A stretch of DNA of 5,313 nucleotides from JALWSI01 sp964569095 [NCBI: uncultured Aquificales bacterium] (lineage in GTDB: Bacteria > Thermosulfidibacterota > Thermosulfidibacteria > Thermosulfidibacterales): the NCBI GenBank assembly GCA_964569095.1, contig CAZMTB010000138.1, positions 1-5,313 on the forward strand, in the 5' to 3' direction. Each line of letters opens with the position of its first letter. Within the stretch, counting starts at the first letter, position 1. Below, one piece after another: positions 1-5,313 of the stretch. Position numbers and translations under genes: made by a program. A model generated the notes under the pieces. The model did not search any database. It saw only the letters and a list, made by a program, of their open reading frames with translations, and was not told where the DNA came from.

Positions 1-744
1 TAGTTGCTTTATCCTAGCCCTCACCTGGGGATCTCCCTCCATCTGCTTCAGTTCCTCTTTCACCTCTTGGATGCTCATCTTCAGCTGCTGCTCGTTCTCC
101 CACTTCTGGTAGCCGTAATCCAGGATGGCGAGAATCACGAAGACCATCACTATCTTCATGGTGACCTTAAAGGCGGCCCACAGGATGAATCCTGCAAGGC
201 CAGACACGGGGAGAAGCCCCAAGGCAAATATCTTGGCGAAGTCTCCTTTTAAGACCTTGTAGGCAACGAAGCCTATTATCACTATCTTCAGAATCCCTTT
301 CACCAGTTCCACCATGGCGTTCTTGGAGAATAGGTTCTTCATTCCAGAGATGGGGTTTAGCTTCTCCAGTTTGGGGATGAGGGGTTCCCCTGTGAGTATG
401 AATCCCACCTGTCCTATGTTTGCCACCAGTGAGACCACCACCGTCATCAGGAAGAAGGGAACGAGTATAAGGCCTAACTCTTTCATTCCCGTGGATAGGG
501 CGTGGGTGAAGGCATAGATGTTCATATCTTTCACATTGGGGATAAGCCTGAAGAAGTGGATTATTGTCTCTCCCATGTGCCTGTAGGTGTACTTGTAGAG
601 AAAGAGGAAGTAGATGCAGCTTGCGAAGAGAATGGCCACGGAGGCCACCTCTCGGCTTTTGGGTATCTGTCCCTTCTCCCTGGCCTCTTGCCGCCGCTTT
701 GGAGTTGGATCCTCTGTCCGTTCCTGGTCGTCTCTCTCTGGCAT
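1..744 (-). CDS. flhB: Flagellar export gate protein FlhB, N-terminal 248 codons (3' end outside window)
   Basis: FlhB is the inner-membrane switch protein of the flagellar type III export apparatus; its cytoplasmic domain sets the change from rod/hook to filament substrates. The reverse-strand translation starts at ATG 744-742 and shows the family N-terminus: EDPTPKRRQEAREKGQIPKS at residues 11-30. Hydrophobic segments follow at about 34-50, 88-110, 150-165 and 180-208. The linker into the cytoplasmic domain (QKWENEQQLKMS, 213-224, and EVKEELKQMEGDP, 227-239) is also typical. Full-length FlhB is about 350-380 aa, so roughly the last 110 residues, including the self-cleaving NPTH site, lie beyond position 1. 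Whether that site is intact cannot be seen. The start is 5 bp after the fliR stop, with a modest AGGA ribosome site inside the end of fliR, which suggests translational coupling. Arginine codons are AGG, AGA, CGG and CGA only. Confidence 0.96.
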   Translation of the reverse strand, partial: MPERDDQERTEDPTPKRRQEAREKGQIPKSREVASVAILFASCIYFLFLYKYTYRHMGETIIHFFRLIPNVKDMNIYAFTHALSTGMKELGLILVPFFLMTVVVSLVANIGQVGFILTGEPLIPKLEKLNPISGMKNLFSKNAMVELVKGILKIVIIGFVAYKVLKGDFAKIFALGLLPVSGLAGFILWAAFKVTMKIVMVFVILAILDYGYQKWENEQQLKMSIQEVKEELKQMEGDPQVRARIKQL

Positions 745-749
745 CTATC

Positions 750-1544
750 CTATCCTGCCATCAATCGCATCATGAGGAATATCTCCTTGTAGAGCTGGTA
801 GAAGTACCTCTCGAGTACGGTGGCGAGTACGTTGAGGGAGAAAGCAAGCACGAAGAACCCCACCGCTATCTGTAGGGGAAAGCCTACGATGAAGATGTTT
901 ATCTGGGGTATCATTCGGGCCATTATGCCCATGCAGACCTGGGTGAACAGAAGCGCTGCCCAGATTGGAGCATTCACCTTCATGGCGATCACGAATAGCC
1001 TGCCCACCATCTTGGTTATGTAGAGTACCCAGGTTCCAGAGACGAGCTGAAATCCTCCAGTGGGTAGGATGGAGTAGCTGTCGTGAAATGCAGAGATGAA
1101 CCACAGGTGCCCCCCTATTGAGAGGAAGAGAATGAAGGCTATCACGCCTTCCATCTGGGCGATGATGGGGATCTGGGCCTCGGACTGGGGATCCAAGACG
1201 TTGGCTATTCCCAGTCCCATCATGAAGGCCACGTATTGGGCGCCGAACTGTACTCCGTCAAAGACCAGCCTTGCCCCGTACCCTATGGCCATTCCTATGA
1301 TAACCTCTCGGATCACCACCAGGGCAAAGACGGGAAGGTTGGGTGGCACTTGCCCCAGCTGGTGGTGGGGAATGACCGGATACACCACTATGGCAACCGC
1401 CAGGGATAGGCCTGCCTTAACCATGACCGGCACATTCCTGCTGCCGATGATGGGGGCCGTGAAGATGAAGGAAGCCGCCCTGAGAAAGAGCACCGAGAAC
1501 CAGTAAACGGTGGTGAGATCGAAGACGGGAGGATGAAAGGCCAA
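750..1544 (-). CDS. fliR: Flagellar export gate protein FliR
   Basis: FliR, with FliP and FliQ, builds the membrane export gate at the base of the flagellum. The 264-residue product has the usual family length and is almost wholly hydrophobic, with membrane segments near residues 12-32, 42-58, 71-90, 128-150, 172-190 and 212-240. Recognisable family features are the R-x8-P start of the protein (R22, P31), VIREVIIGMAIGYG (77-90), the DPQ turn at 118-120 and ARMIPQINIFIVGFPLQI (209-226). The start chosen is TTG at 1544-1542. It lies 6 nt after AAGGAGA (1557-1551), a Shine-Dalgarno that overlaps the fliQ stop codon, so fliR is probably coupled to fliQ. The stop is 5 bp before the flhB start. No CGT or CGC arginine codon is used. 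The identity is secure; the rare TTG start is well supported by its ribosome site. Confidence 0.96.
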   Translation of the reverse strand: MAFHPPVFDLTTVYWFSVLFLRAASFIFTAPIIGSRNVPVMVKAGLSLAVAIVVYPVIPHHQLGQVPPNLPVFALVVIREVIIGMAIGYGARLVFDGVQFGAQYVAFMMGLGIANVLDPQSEAQIPIIAQMEGVIAFILFLSIGGHLWFISAFHDSYSILPTGGFQLVSGTWVLYITKMVGRLFVIAMKVNAPIWAALLFTQVCMGIMARMIPQINIFIVGFPLQIAVGFFVLAFSLNVLATVLERYFYQLYKEIFLMMRLMAG

Positions 1545-1550
1545 GAGGTG

Positions 1551-1557
1551 TCTCCTT
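1551..1557 (-). promoter_or_regulatory. Ribosome binding site of fliR, overlapping the fliQ stop
   Basis: Reading the minus strand, TAAGGAGA contains both the fliQ TAA stop (1558-1556) and the Shine-Dalgarno AAGGAGA, 6 nt before a TTG. There is no ATG or GTG nearby that would give a full-length FliR, so this site decides the TTG start and ties fliR translation to termination on fliQ. Confidence 0.8.
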
Positions 1558-1825
1558 ACCTGACGTAGAGGGGTATGTTGGATATGAGCTGGGTGGTGTA
1601 GCTAACCATGAGTCGGAGCATCCATGGCCCGAATATGACCACTGCGAGCACCGCAGCGAATATTTTGGGCACAAAGGTGAGGGTCATCTCCTGGATCTGG
1701 GTTGCTGCCTGTAGAATGCTGATTATTAGTCCTATCACAAGAGAGAATACCAATACCGGTCCGGCCAATAGAAGCGCCGTCTTCATGGCGCTTATCCCAA
1801 TGGCCACTGCAGTCACTCCCGTCAT
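1556..1825 (-). CDS. fliQ: Flagellar export gate protein FliQ
   Basis: FliQ is the small helical-hairpin subunit that packs around FliP and FliR in the flagellar export gate. The 89-residue product has the normal length for the family. It contains two hydrophobic helices, about residues 16-37 and 54-74, joined by the signature QAATQIQEMTLTFVPKI (39-55). The ATG at 1825-1823 follows AAAAGGAGGG (1840-1831) by 5 nt, a strong ribosome site. It is the first of three tightly packed export genes, followed by fliR 11 bp on. Upstream, where fliP usually sits, there is a 109-bp gap and then a LOG-family gene. Confidence 0.97.
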   Translation of the reverse strand: MTGVTAVAIGISAMKTALLLAGPVLVFSLVIGLIISILQAATQIQEMTLTFVPKIFAAVLAVVIFGPWMLRLMVSYTTQLISNIPLYVR

Positions 1826-1830
1826 GGCAA

Positions 1831-1840
1831 CCCTCCTTTT
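1831..1840 (-). promoter_or_regulatory. Ribosome binding site of fliQ
   Basis: The minus strand reads AAAAGGAGGG followed by a 5-nt spacer and the fliQ ATG. It is a near-consensus site, which suggests that fliQ is translated independently, not coupled to the LOG gene upstream. Confidence 0.8.
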
Positions 1841-1867
1841 ACCGGAAGTTGCCCCTTTCCCACCTCT

Positions 1868-1896
1868 CTCTTAAACCTTTCTATCTGCCGTTTCAA
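1868..1896 (-). promoter_or_regulatory. Weak candidate promoter for fliQ-fliR-flhB
   Basis: Within the 109-bp gap between the LOG gene and fliQ the minus strand carries TTGAAA (1896-1891), a 17-bp spacer and TAAGAG (1873-1868). The -35 matches the sigma-70 consensus at 5 of 6 positions and the -10 at only 3 of 6. I see no convincing sigma-54 or sigma-28 site and no good intrinsic terminator after the LOG gene, so read-through from that gene is the alternative. Confidence 0.22.
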
Positions 1897-1934
1897 GCCG
1901 TTTTGGGGAAAATAGAACGGGTTCTCTCTTGTAT

Positions 1935-2669
1935 TTATGGCAACTGGTCCTCTTCTTCCAGATCGGCGTCCTCCTCGGCTTTGCGCCATCCGTCTATGAA
2001 CTCCACTGCCTCTTCCACGGAGTCCATCACCTTGAAGAGCTCCATGTCCCCGTGGCTTACGAAGCCCCTTGCCTCGGTGTTCTTCTTCAGCCATTCTACC
2101 AGCCCTCCCCAGTAGTCGCTTCCGAAGAGTATCACGGGGAACCTCCTTATCTTCTTGGTCTGGATGAGAGTGAGAGTCTCAAACAGCTCGTCGAAGGTTC
2201 CAAACCCTCCTGGCATCAAGACGAATGCCGTGGCGTACTTCACCAGCATAACCTTCCGCACGAAGAAGTAGTGAAAGTTTAGGGTGAGAGTGGAGTAGGG
2301 ATTTGGTCTCTGCTCGTGGGGAAGCTCTATGTTTAGTCCTATGGAGATTCCACCGTTCTCTGAGGCTCCCCTGCACGCTGCTTCCATCACCCCTGGTCCC
2401 CCGCCCGTAATCACCGTGAATCCCCTTTGGGCGAGCAGGGAGGCCATCTTTAGGGTGGTTTGGTAGATGGGACTATCCTCTTTCACCCTTGCAGAGCCGA
2501 ATATGGTTACCGAGGGTAGTAAGGGGGGAATTGCGTCGAAGCCCTCCACGAAGTCCCCTATTATCCGGAACATACGCCATGACTCTTCCTTGCAGAGCTC
2601 GTTAAGTTGATAGTAACAAAATGCCTTCTCTTTCACCTTCTTTTTGGTTTTATTGAAGTTTTGATTCAC
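1935..2669 (-). CDS. LOG family protein (TIGR00730-type Rossmann-fold nucleotide-binding protein)
   Basis: LOG-family enzymes are cytosolic Rossmann-like proteins; characterised members hydrolyse nucleoside 5'-monophosphates to the free base and ribose 5-phosphate (plant cytokinin activation, bacterial nucleotide salvage). The substrate here is unknown. From the GTG start the product has 244 residues, normal for the longer bacterial subgroup. Motifs in order are ESWRMFRI (29-36), IFGSAR (56-61), TGGGPGVMEAACRGA (88-102), GLNIELPHEQRPNP (111-124), the R-K pair at 138-139 and the signature PGGFGTFDELFE (153-164), which carries the Gly-rich phosphate-binding turn and catalytic Glu. The C-terminus ends in an acidic tail (EEDADLEEED, 232-241). 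The frame stays open upstream to an ATG at 2891, but the homology begins only around residue 17 of the GTG form. The gene precedes fliQ by 109 bp with no evident terminator and may share its transcript. Confidence 0.93.
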   Translation of the reverse strand: MNQNFNKTKKKVKEKAFCYYQLNELCKEESWRMFRIIGDFVEGFDAIPPLLPSVTIFGSARVKEDSPIYQTTLKMASLLAQRGFTVITGGGPGVMEAACRGASENGGISIGLNIELPHEQRPNPYSTLTLNFHYFFVRKVMLVKYATAFVLMPGGFGTFDELFETLTLIQTKKIRRFPVILFGSDYWGGLVEWLKKNTEARGFVSHGDMELFKVMDSVEEAVEFIDGWRKAEEDADLEEEDQLP

Positions 2670-2682
2670 AAATTCTCCTCCC
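2669..2682 (-). promoter_or_regulatory. Ribosome binding site that fixes the GTG start of the LOG gene
   Basis: The minus strand reads GGGAGGAG (2682-2675), a 5-nt AATTT spacer, then GTG (2669-2667). This is the strongest Shine-Dalgarno upstream of the conserved part of the protein and gives a product of family length, so it is preferred over the in-frame ATG 222 nt further upstream. Confidence 0.75.
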
Positions 2683-2899
2683 TGTGCCAATGTTGTGGGT
2701 TGGCAGTTTAGTCCTTTCCCCCTGTAATGCAAGGGGTTTGATCCGAAATGAAAATGGGTTTTGGCCATGTGGGTCGTTGCCCAGTTGGGATTGATTGAAA
2801 AACCTTTGCTTTTTGAGTGAGATTGGAAGCTGATCCCCTTCAATACCACGGCGTTTTGATATGTATCCATGTGATAATTAAGGGTGAACATCGCGAGGC
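2670..2899. other. Leader/intergenic stretch left of the divergent control region; no separate gene seen
   Basis: This stretch holds the LOG ribosome site and two hairpins (described separately). Otherwise it contains an open but non-family-like extension of the LOG frame (ATG at 2891) with no conserved motif and no ribosome site that I can see for that ATG. Several short GC dyads (for example CCCAGTTGGG near 2780) hint at structure. I cannot assign a function. Confidence 0.5.
2685..2736 (-). other. Two tandem hairpins in the LOG mRNA leader
   Basis: In the leader of the LOG transcript there are two perfect small stem-loops. One has TGCCAA/TTGGCA arms (2705-2700 with 2690-2685) around a 9-nt loop, ending 2 nt before the ribosome site. 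The other has CCCCT/AGGGG arms (2736-2732 with 2723-2719) around an 8-nt loop. They could modulate ribosome access. They match no riboswitch class I recognise, and six- and five-bp stems can occur by chance. Confidence 0.4.
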
Positions 2900-2940
2900 A
2901 AAAAAGAATAACTTTATTTGATTTTTTCCTGTTGACAGGA
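2900..2940. promoter_or_regulatory. Divergent control region: AT-rich dyad plus 14-bp palindrome (candidate operator)
   Basis: An imperfect AT-rich inverted repeat runs from an A6 run (2900-2905) through the dyad AATAA-CT-TTATT (2907-2918) to a T6 run (2922-2927). It abuts the perfect palindrome TCCTGT-TG-ACAGGA (2927-2940). The palindrome contains a consensus -35 hexamer for the rightward genes, and its right arm is repeated inverted a little further on (CCTGT, 2947-2951). This is the arrangement expected of a dimeric repressor site, but no regulator gene is visible in the window. Confidence 0.45.
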
Positions 2941-2961
2941 GTGGCACCTGTGTTTTACTAA
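2932..2961 (+). promoter_or_regulatory. Candidate promoter for the CoA-transferase operon
   Basis: TTGACA (2932-2937) matches the sigma-70 -35 consensus fully. The best -10 is TACTAA (2956-2961) at 18-bp spacing, matching 3 of 6. A transcript from here would have a leader of about 200 nt before the first CoA-transferase gene. The -35 lies inside the palindrome at 2927-2940, so a bound protein would block it. Confidence 0.4.
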
Positions 2962-3039
2962 GGGTCTCGGAGAGGGTGGAAAGGTATGATGAATAGGCGA
3001 GGGGAGGTAGGACGTCTGATTGATGATATGCAGAGGGAG

Positions 3040-3066
3040 AGGAGGTGATAGATGAGAGCAGAGTAG
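3040..3066 (+). other. Four-codon mini-ORF (MRAE) behind a near-perfect Shine-Dalgarno
   Basis: AGGAGGTGAT (3040-3049) is complementary over ten bases to the usual 16S rRNA 3' end. It is followed by ATG AGA GCA GAG TAG (3052-3066), with the ATG 6 nt after GGAGG. It lies 102 bp upstream of the CoA-transferase start and in the same frame, cut off by its TAG. It could be a ribosome standby or leader-peptide site, or a chance product of the G-rich stretch. Confidence 0.35.
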
Positions 3067-3076
3067 AGGGATGTGT

Positions 3077-3103
3077 TGGGGTGTTCCCCAGGTCTTTTGG
3101 GAA
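3077..3103 (+). other. Alternative hairpins resembling an attenuator
   Basis: TGGGG (3077-3081) pairs with CCCCA (3086-3090) over a 4-nt loop and is followed by GGTCTTTT, a weak terminator-like U-tract. The same C-run can instead pair downstream: TTCCC (3084-3088) with GGGAA (3099-3103). The two pairings exclude each other. The stems are short and the T-run is interrupted, so a real terminator is uncertain. Confidence 0.3.
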
Positions 3104-3154
3104 GTAAGGTGCTGGAAAAGTTTGTTTGGGAAATGGTAGAGACGATATTTGAGT

Positions 3155-3160
3155 GGGAGG
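3155..3160 (+). promoter_or_regulatory. Ribosome binding site of the first CoA-transferase gene
   Basis: GGGAGG stands 8 nt before ATG 3169-3171, and an AT-rich spacer (TTTAAATT) should keep the start unpaired. This supports the ATG at 3169 as the start, and hence the presence of the long N-terminal extension. Confidence 0.75.
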
Positions 3161-3168
3161 TTTAAATT

Positions 3169-4722
3169 ATGGCAGAAGAGTTGAAGATCACACTCCCAGA
3201 GCGAGCGAAAGCTAGGCATGCGCCTCGCAAGCAGCAGGAAGTTATCGAGATTGAGATCAACAGCAGAGCCGATACCCTCGAGATCAACAGCCCCGAGGTG
3301 AGGCCCTGGCCCGTCACTCCTCCTCCCAGCCCCGACGAGGTGATGGAGCAGCAGTATGCCGCCAGAAAGGCTCAGGAGTTCGGGAAGTGGTGTGAGGACA
3401 ACCTGCGTATGGAGTACAACTTCCTCAAGCCCGAGGCGCTACAGGGGTATAGGGTTTTGGAGGTTGGTACCTGGAAGCTTAGCGGGCCCTTTGCCGCCTC
3501 TCTCCTGGCGGAGCTGGGAGCAGAGGTTATCAAGATAGAGCCACCCGGGGGAGATCCCCTGAGGAAGCTCACTCCCTTTGGGCGTGAGGAGTACATGCTT
3601 AAGGATGCCTACAAGGGTGAGCCCTGCGGTCTCGAGTTCATCCACGAGTGCCGCAACAAGTACTGCGTCACCCTGGACCTCGACACCGAGGAGGGCCAGG
3701 AGATGTTCAAGGGATTGGCGGCCACCGTGGACGCCATCATCGAGTACTATCCCCCTGGCTACATGGACGAGAGGGGCCTCAGCTACAGGTACCTCGAGAA
3801 GATAAACCCCAAATTGGTCTACGCTTGGACGGGAGAGGTGGGCCAGTGGGGTTCCATGAAGGACGAGGTCTCCAAGTTTGGTCAGCCCATGCTAGATCCC
3901 TTTGGCATGGTGGCCTGCTCCTGGGTCCACAACACGGGATTCCCGCCTGACCTTCTGGACAGGGAGAGGGGTGGTAATCCCACCAGGTCTGGTCCGTGGT
4001 TTGCCGACTACACCGCCGGAGAGCAGGTGGCAGTGAGCATCTTGGCTGCCTGGTACTGGCGTGACGAGTTCTCTGGAGAGGGCCAGTTCATAGAGGTGAC
4101 CTCTGCCGAGGCCCTGCTGGACATCCTGGACTTTGACCTCACTTGGTACGGATTCAACGCCAGTATCAAAGGGAGAACCGGTTCTTGGGATCCCAACCTG
4201 AACCAGTACGCCTGGAACCCCTGCCGTGACGGTTACATGATGATCGGTGGTCAGACCGACCGTCTCTGGTACCGTATCGGCATGTGTATAGAGCGTGACT
4301 ACCCCGAGTTTGGCCGTCTCATCGGCGAGGATCCCCTCCTCAAGGAGGTGGGTGCCAGGAACGCCCTCCAGGCCCTCACAAAGACCTACACCCTCACCGC
4401 CAGGTGGCTCAGGGGAATCTGCCGCAAGGAGGCAGAGGACAAGCTCATGGAGTACGAGATCGCCGCTGGTCCGTTGCTCTTCATCGACGAAGTGGCCGAG
4501 TTCCCCCACTTCAAGTATCGTCCTTGGGTGGACACCATCGATGACGAGCACTACGGTACCCTCCTGTACGCCTATCCTCCCGACGGCTTCCAGCTTCAGA
4601 CCCCTGCAAGGGTGAAGTGGATGGGAAGACCAATAGGGAAGGACAACTACGAGATCTACATGAAGTACCTTGGGATTGACCAGTGGAAGATGAGAGAACT
4701 CGAGGACAAGGGGGTAGTGTGA
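3169..4722 (+). CDS. Class III (CaiB/BaiF family) CoA-transferase, long form
   Basis: Family enzymes move CoA between carboxylic acids through an aspartyl-CoA anhydride and work in the cytoplasm. The 517-residue product contains the fold from about residue 92. [20 protein letters not shown] and [16 protein letters not shown] (97-132) form the N-terminal CoA-binding part. [16 protein letters not shown] (162-177) is the family's NK-x-DL segment and [14 protein letters not shown] (193-206) its RPG-like loop. ADYTAG (279-284) carries the expected catalytic Asp280, and [15 protein letters not shown] (302-316) follows. Ordinary members have about 380-430 residues; the excess is a 90-residue N-terminal extension (proline-rich [10 protein letters not shown] at 46-55) and an insertion of about 20-25 residues after GDPLR. 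The stop overlaps the start of a paralogue, which suggests a two-subunit enzyme like benzylsuccinate CoA-transferase (BbsEF). Substrate unknown. Arginine codons include nine CGT and three CGC, unlike the flagellar genes. Confidence 0.9.
   Translation: MAEELKITLPERAKARHAPRKQQEVIEIEINSRADTLEINSPEVRPWPVTPPPSPDEVMEQQYAARKAQEFGKWCEDNLRMEYNFLKPEALQGYRVLEVGTWKLSGPFAASLLAELGAEVIKIEPPGGDPLRKLTPFGREEYMLKDAYKGEPCGLEFIHECRNKYCVTLDLDTEEGQEMFKGLAATVDAIIEYYPPGYMDERGLSYRYLEKINPKLVYAWTGEVGQWGSMKDEVSKFGQPMLDPFGMVACSWVHNTGFPPDLLDRERGGNPTRSGPWFADYTAGEQVAVSILAAWYWRDEFSGEGQFIEVTSAEALLDILDFDLTWYGFNASIKGRTGSWDPNLNQYAWNPCRDGYMMIGGQTDRLWYRIGMCIERDYPEFGRLIGEDPLLKEVGARNALQALTKTYTLTARWLRGICRKEAEDKLMEYEIAAGPLLFIDEVAEFPHFKYRPWVDTIDDEHYGTLLYAYPPDGFQLQTPARVKWMGRPIGKDNYEIYMKYLGIDQWKMRELEDKGVV
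3253..3291 (+). repeat. In-frame 12-bp direct repeat in the CoA-transferase N-terminal extension
   Basis: GAGATCAACAGC occurs at 3253-3264 and again at 3280-3291, 27 bp (nine codons) apart and in frame, giving EINS twice (IEINSRADT then LEINSPEVR). It may be a remnant of a small duplication in a weakly constrained tail. Confidence 0.6.
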
Positions 4723-5313
4723 TGAAGAAGTTTGAGAGAATACCCATTGAGGATCAGCCGGGGCCCCAGAGCCAGGAGGAAATGGATGAGATGAAGATTC
4801 CCTTTGAGGAGTATTGCCGTAAGGTGTTTGACGTAGGCAACGAGTTCGTCAAACCCACGGCCCTCAAGGGAATCAGGTGGCTCAGCACCACCATGTACAT
4901 CTTCACTCCCCACTCCGTCACCAACATCGCAGAGCTGGGGGCAGAGGTGATAAAGGTGGAGATGCCCCGTATGGGAGACCCCATGCGTCACACGTCCCCC
5001 TTCAACGAGTGTTACGTCTATCCTCTCCACGACGAGAGGCCCATGACGGGAACCGGCGTGGCGTGCTTCAACGCCAACGTCAACGAGTACTACATCTCCA
5101 TGGACTATCACCGCGAGGAGATAAAGGAGGCCTTCTACTCCCTGGTGAGGATGTCCGACGGACTCACCGAGTGTTACAGGCCCGGTACCTTTGACAAGTG
5201 GAAACAGAGCTACAGGTACCTGCAGGAGATGAATCCCCGCTTCATCTACGTCTGGGGCGGCGGATTCGGATACGGTCCCAAGGTGTGGGGAGGCTCCTAC
5301 GACATTCTGGGAC
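4722..5313 (+). CDS. Second CaiB/BaiF family CoA-transferase subunit, N-terminal 197 codons (3' end outside window)
   Basis: A paralogue of the preceding gene. The ATG at 4722-4724 overlaps its stop as TGATG, with a G-rich site (AAGGGGG) about 7 nt upstream, so the two are very probably translationally coupled. Shared landmarks are [11 protein letters not shown] (42-52, compare [11 protein letters not shown] in the first protein), [13 protein letters not shown] (70-82), [10 protein letters not shown] (85-94), YRPG (152-155), [20 protein letters not shown] (163-182) and GGSYDILG at the window end. Both paralogues have an extra segment between GDP-R and the CoA-binding loop. This one departs from the family: the usual GP after the first strand reads TP (62-63), and the usual NRNK-type motif before the DL strand reads [11 protein letters not shown] (119-129). 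The catalytic Asp motif would lie downstream, so whether this subunit is active cannot be judged. It has a shorter N-terminal extension (about 45 residues). Arginine codons include three CGT and two CGC. Confidence 0.87.
   Translation, partial: MKKFERIPIEDQPGPQSQEEMDEMKIPFEEYCRKVFDVGNEFVKPTALKGIRWLSTTMYIFTPHSVTNIAELGAEVIKVEMPRMGDPMRHTSPFNECYVYPLHDERPMTGTGVACFNANVNEYYISMDYHREEIKEAFYSLVRMSDGLTECYRPGTFDKWKQSYRYLQEMNPRFIYVWGGGFGYGPKVWGGSYDILG

Larger units (their letters stand above)
2962..3168 (+). other. Long G/purine-rich 5' leader of the CoA-transferase operon
   Basis: About 200 nt between the candidate promoter and the first CoA-transferase start are very G- and purine-rich and poor in C. 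They include GGCGAGGGGAGGTAGG (2996-3011), which could form a two-tier G-quadruplex in RNA. There is also a mini-ORF behind a very strong Shine-Dalgarno and a pair of alternative hairpins, listed separately. No protein of useful length is encoded on either strand; the antisense open frame 3219-2914 lacks any recognisable motif. Confidence 0.5.

Noticed and set aside
1906-1934. Possible intrinsic terminator after the LOG gene (AGAACCCGTTCT then ATTTT, minus strand)
   Set aside because: The usable RNA stem is only about four weak base pairs with a poor U-tract, too little to call a terminator.
1822-2094. Minus-strand open frame bridging the LOG 3' end and the fliQ start
   Set aside because: It overlaps the end of the LOG gene in another frame and covers the fliQ ribosome site; its arginine/glycine-rich translation has no family motif.
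2914-3219. 101-codon minus-strand open frame across the leader
   Set aside because: The translation is low-complexity (Pro, Leu, Ser, His rich), reflecting the purine-rich plus strand, and it overlaps the ribosome site and start of the CoA-transferase gene.
3891-3903. Asp243 of the first CoA-transferase (QPMLDPFG) as the catalytic residue
   Set aside because: In Frc, CaiB and the alpha-methylacyl-CoA racemase the nucleophile or equivalent Asp lies in the later ADY/ADF/GD-x-x-x-G segment, which corresponds to Asp280 (ADYTAG) here.
3892-4551. 219-codon open frame antisense to the first CoA-transferase gene
   Set aside because: It lies wholly inside a gene with clear family motifs on the other strand, has no ribosome site that I can see, and its translation shows no recognisable motif; it is explained by GC-rich codons of the sense gene.
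4656-5111. 151-codon minus-strand open frame opposite the gene junction
   Set aside because: It is antisense to both CoA-transferase genes, whose reading frames carry the conserved motifs; no independent support.

Overview
The window looks like part of a bacterial chromosome, moderately GC-rich in its genes, from a flagellated bacterium. Bacterial export-gate genes (fliQ, fliR, flhB) exclude an archaeon. The style of the FlhB, LOG and CaiB/BaiF proteins suggests an anaerobe of the Desulfobacterota or a neighbouring phylum. That placement is an impression from protein motifs; no search was run.

Left half, minus strand, read right to left: a LOG-family (TIGR00730-type) nucleotide-processing protein at 2669-1935, a 109-bp gap, then fliQ (1825-1556), fliR (1544-750) and the first 248 codons of flhB (744-1, running off the window). 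The three flagellar genes are packed with 11- and 5-bp gaps and encode core membrane parts of the flagellar type III export gate. fliP, the usual gene before fliQ, is not there; the LOG gene occupies that place.

Middle, 2670-3168: about 500 bp without a convincing gene, between divergent transcription units. On the LOG side there are two small hairpins before a strong ribosome binding site and a GTG start. The centre (2900-2940) holds an AT-rich imperfect dyad and a 14-bp palindrome that overlaps a consensus -35 hexamer facing right. The rightward leader is G/purine-rich, with a four-codon mini-ORF behind a near-perfect Shine-Dalgarno and two mutually exclusive small hairpins.

Right half, plus strand: two overlapping genes (TGATG junction) for class III (CaiB/BaiF) CoA-transferase homologues. 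The first (3169-4722, 517 aa) is complete, with an unusual N-terminal extension and the catalytic-Asp motif. The second (4722-5313+) is cut by the window end and diverges from the family in its N-terminal CoA-binding motifs. They probably form a heteromeric CoA-transferase of a catabolic pathway for an organic acid; the substrate cannot be read from the sequence. Their arginine codon use (many CGT/CGC) contrasts sharply with the flagellar genes (none), so the two halves differ in expression level or history.

I see no mobile element, CRISPR array, tRNA or rRNA. The most unusual parts are the paired, extended CoA-transferases and their structured leader.
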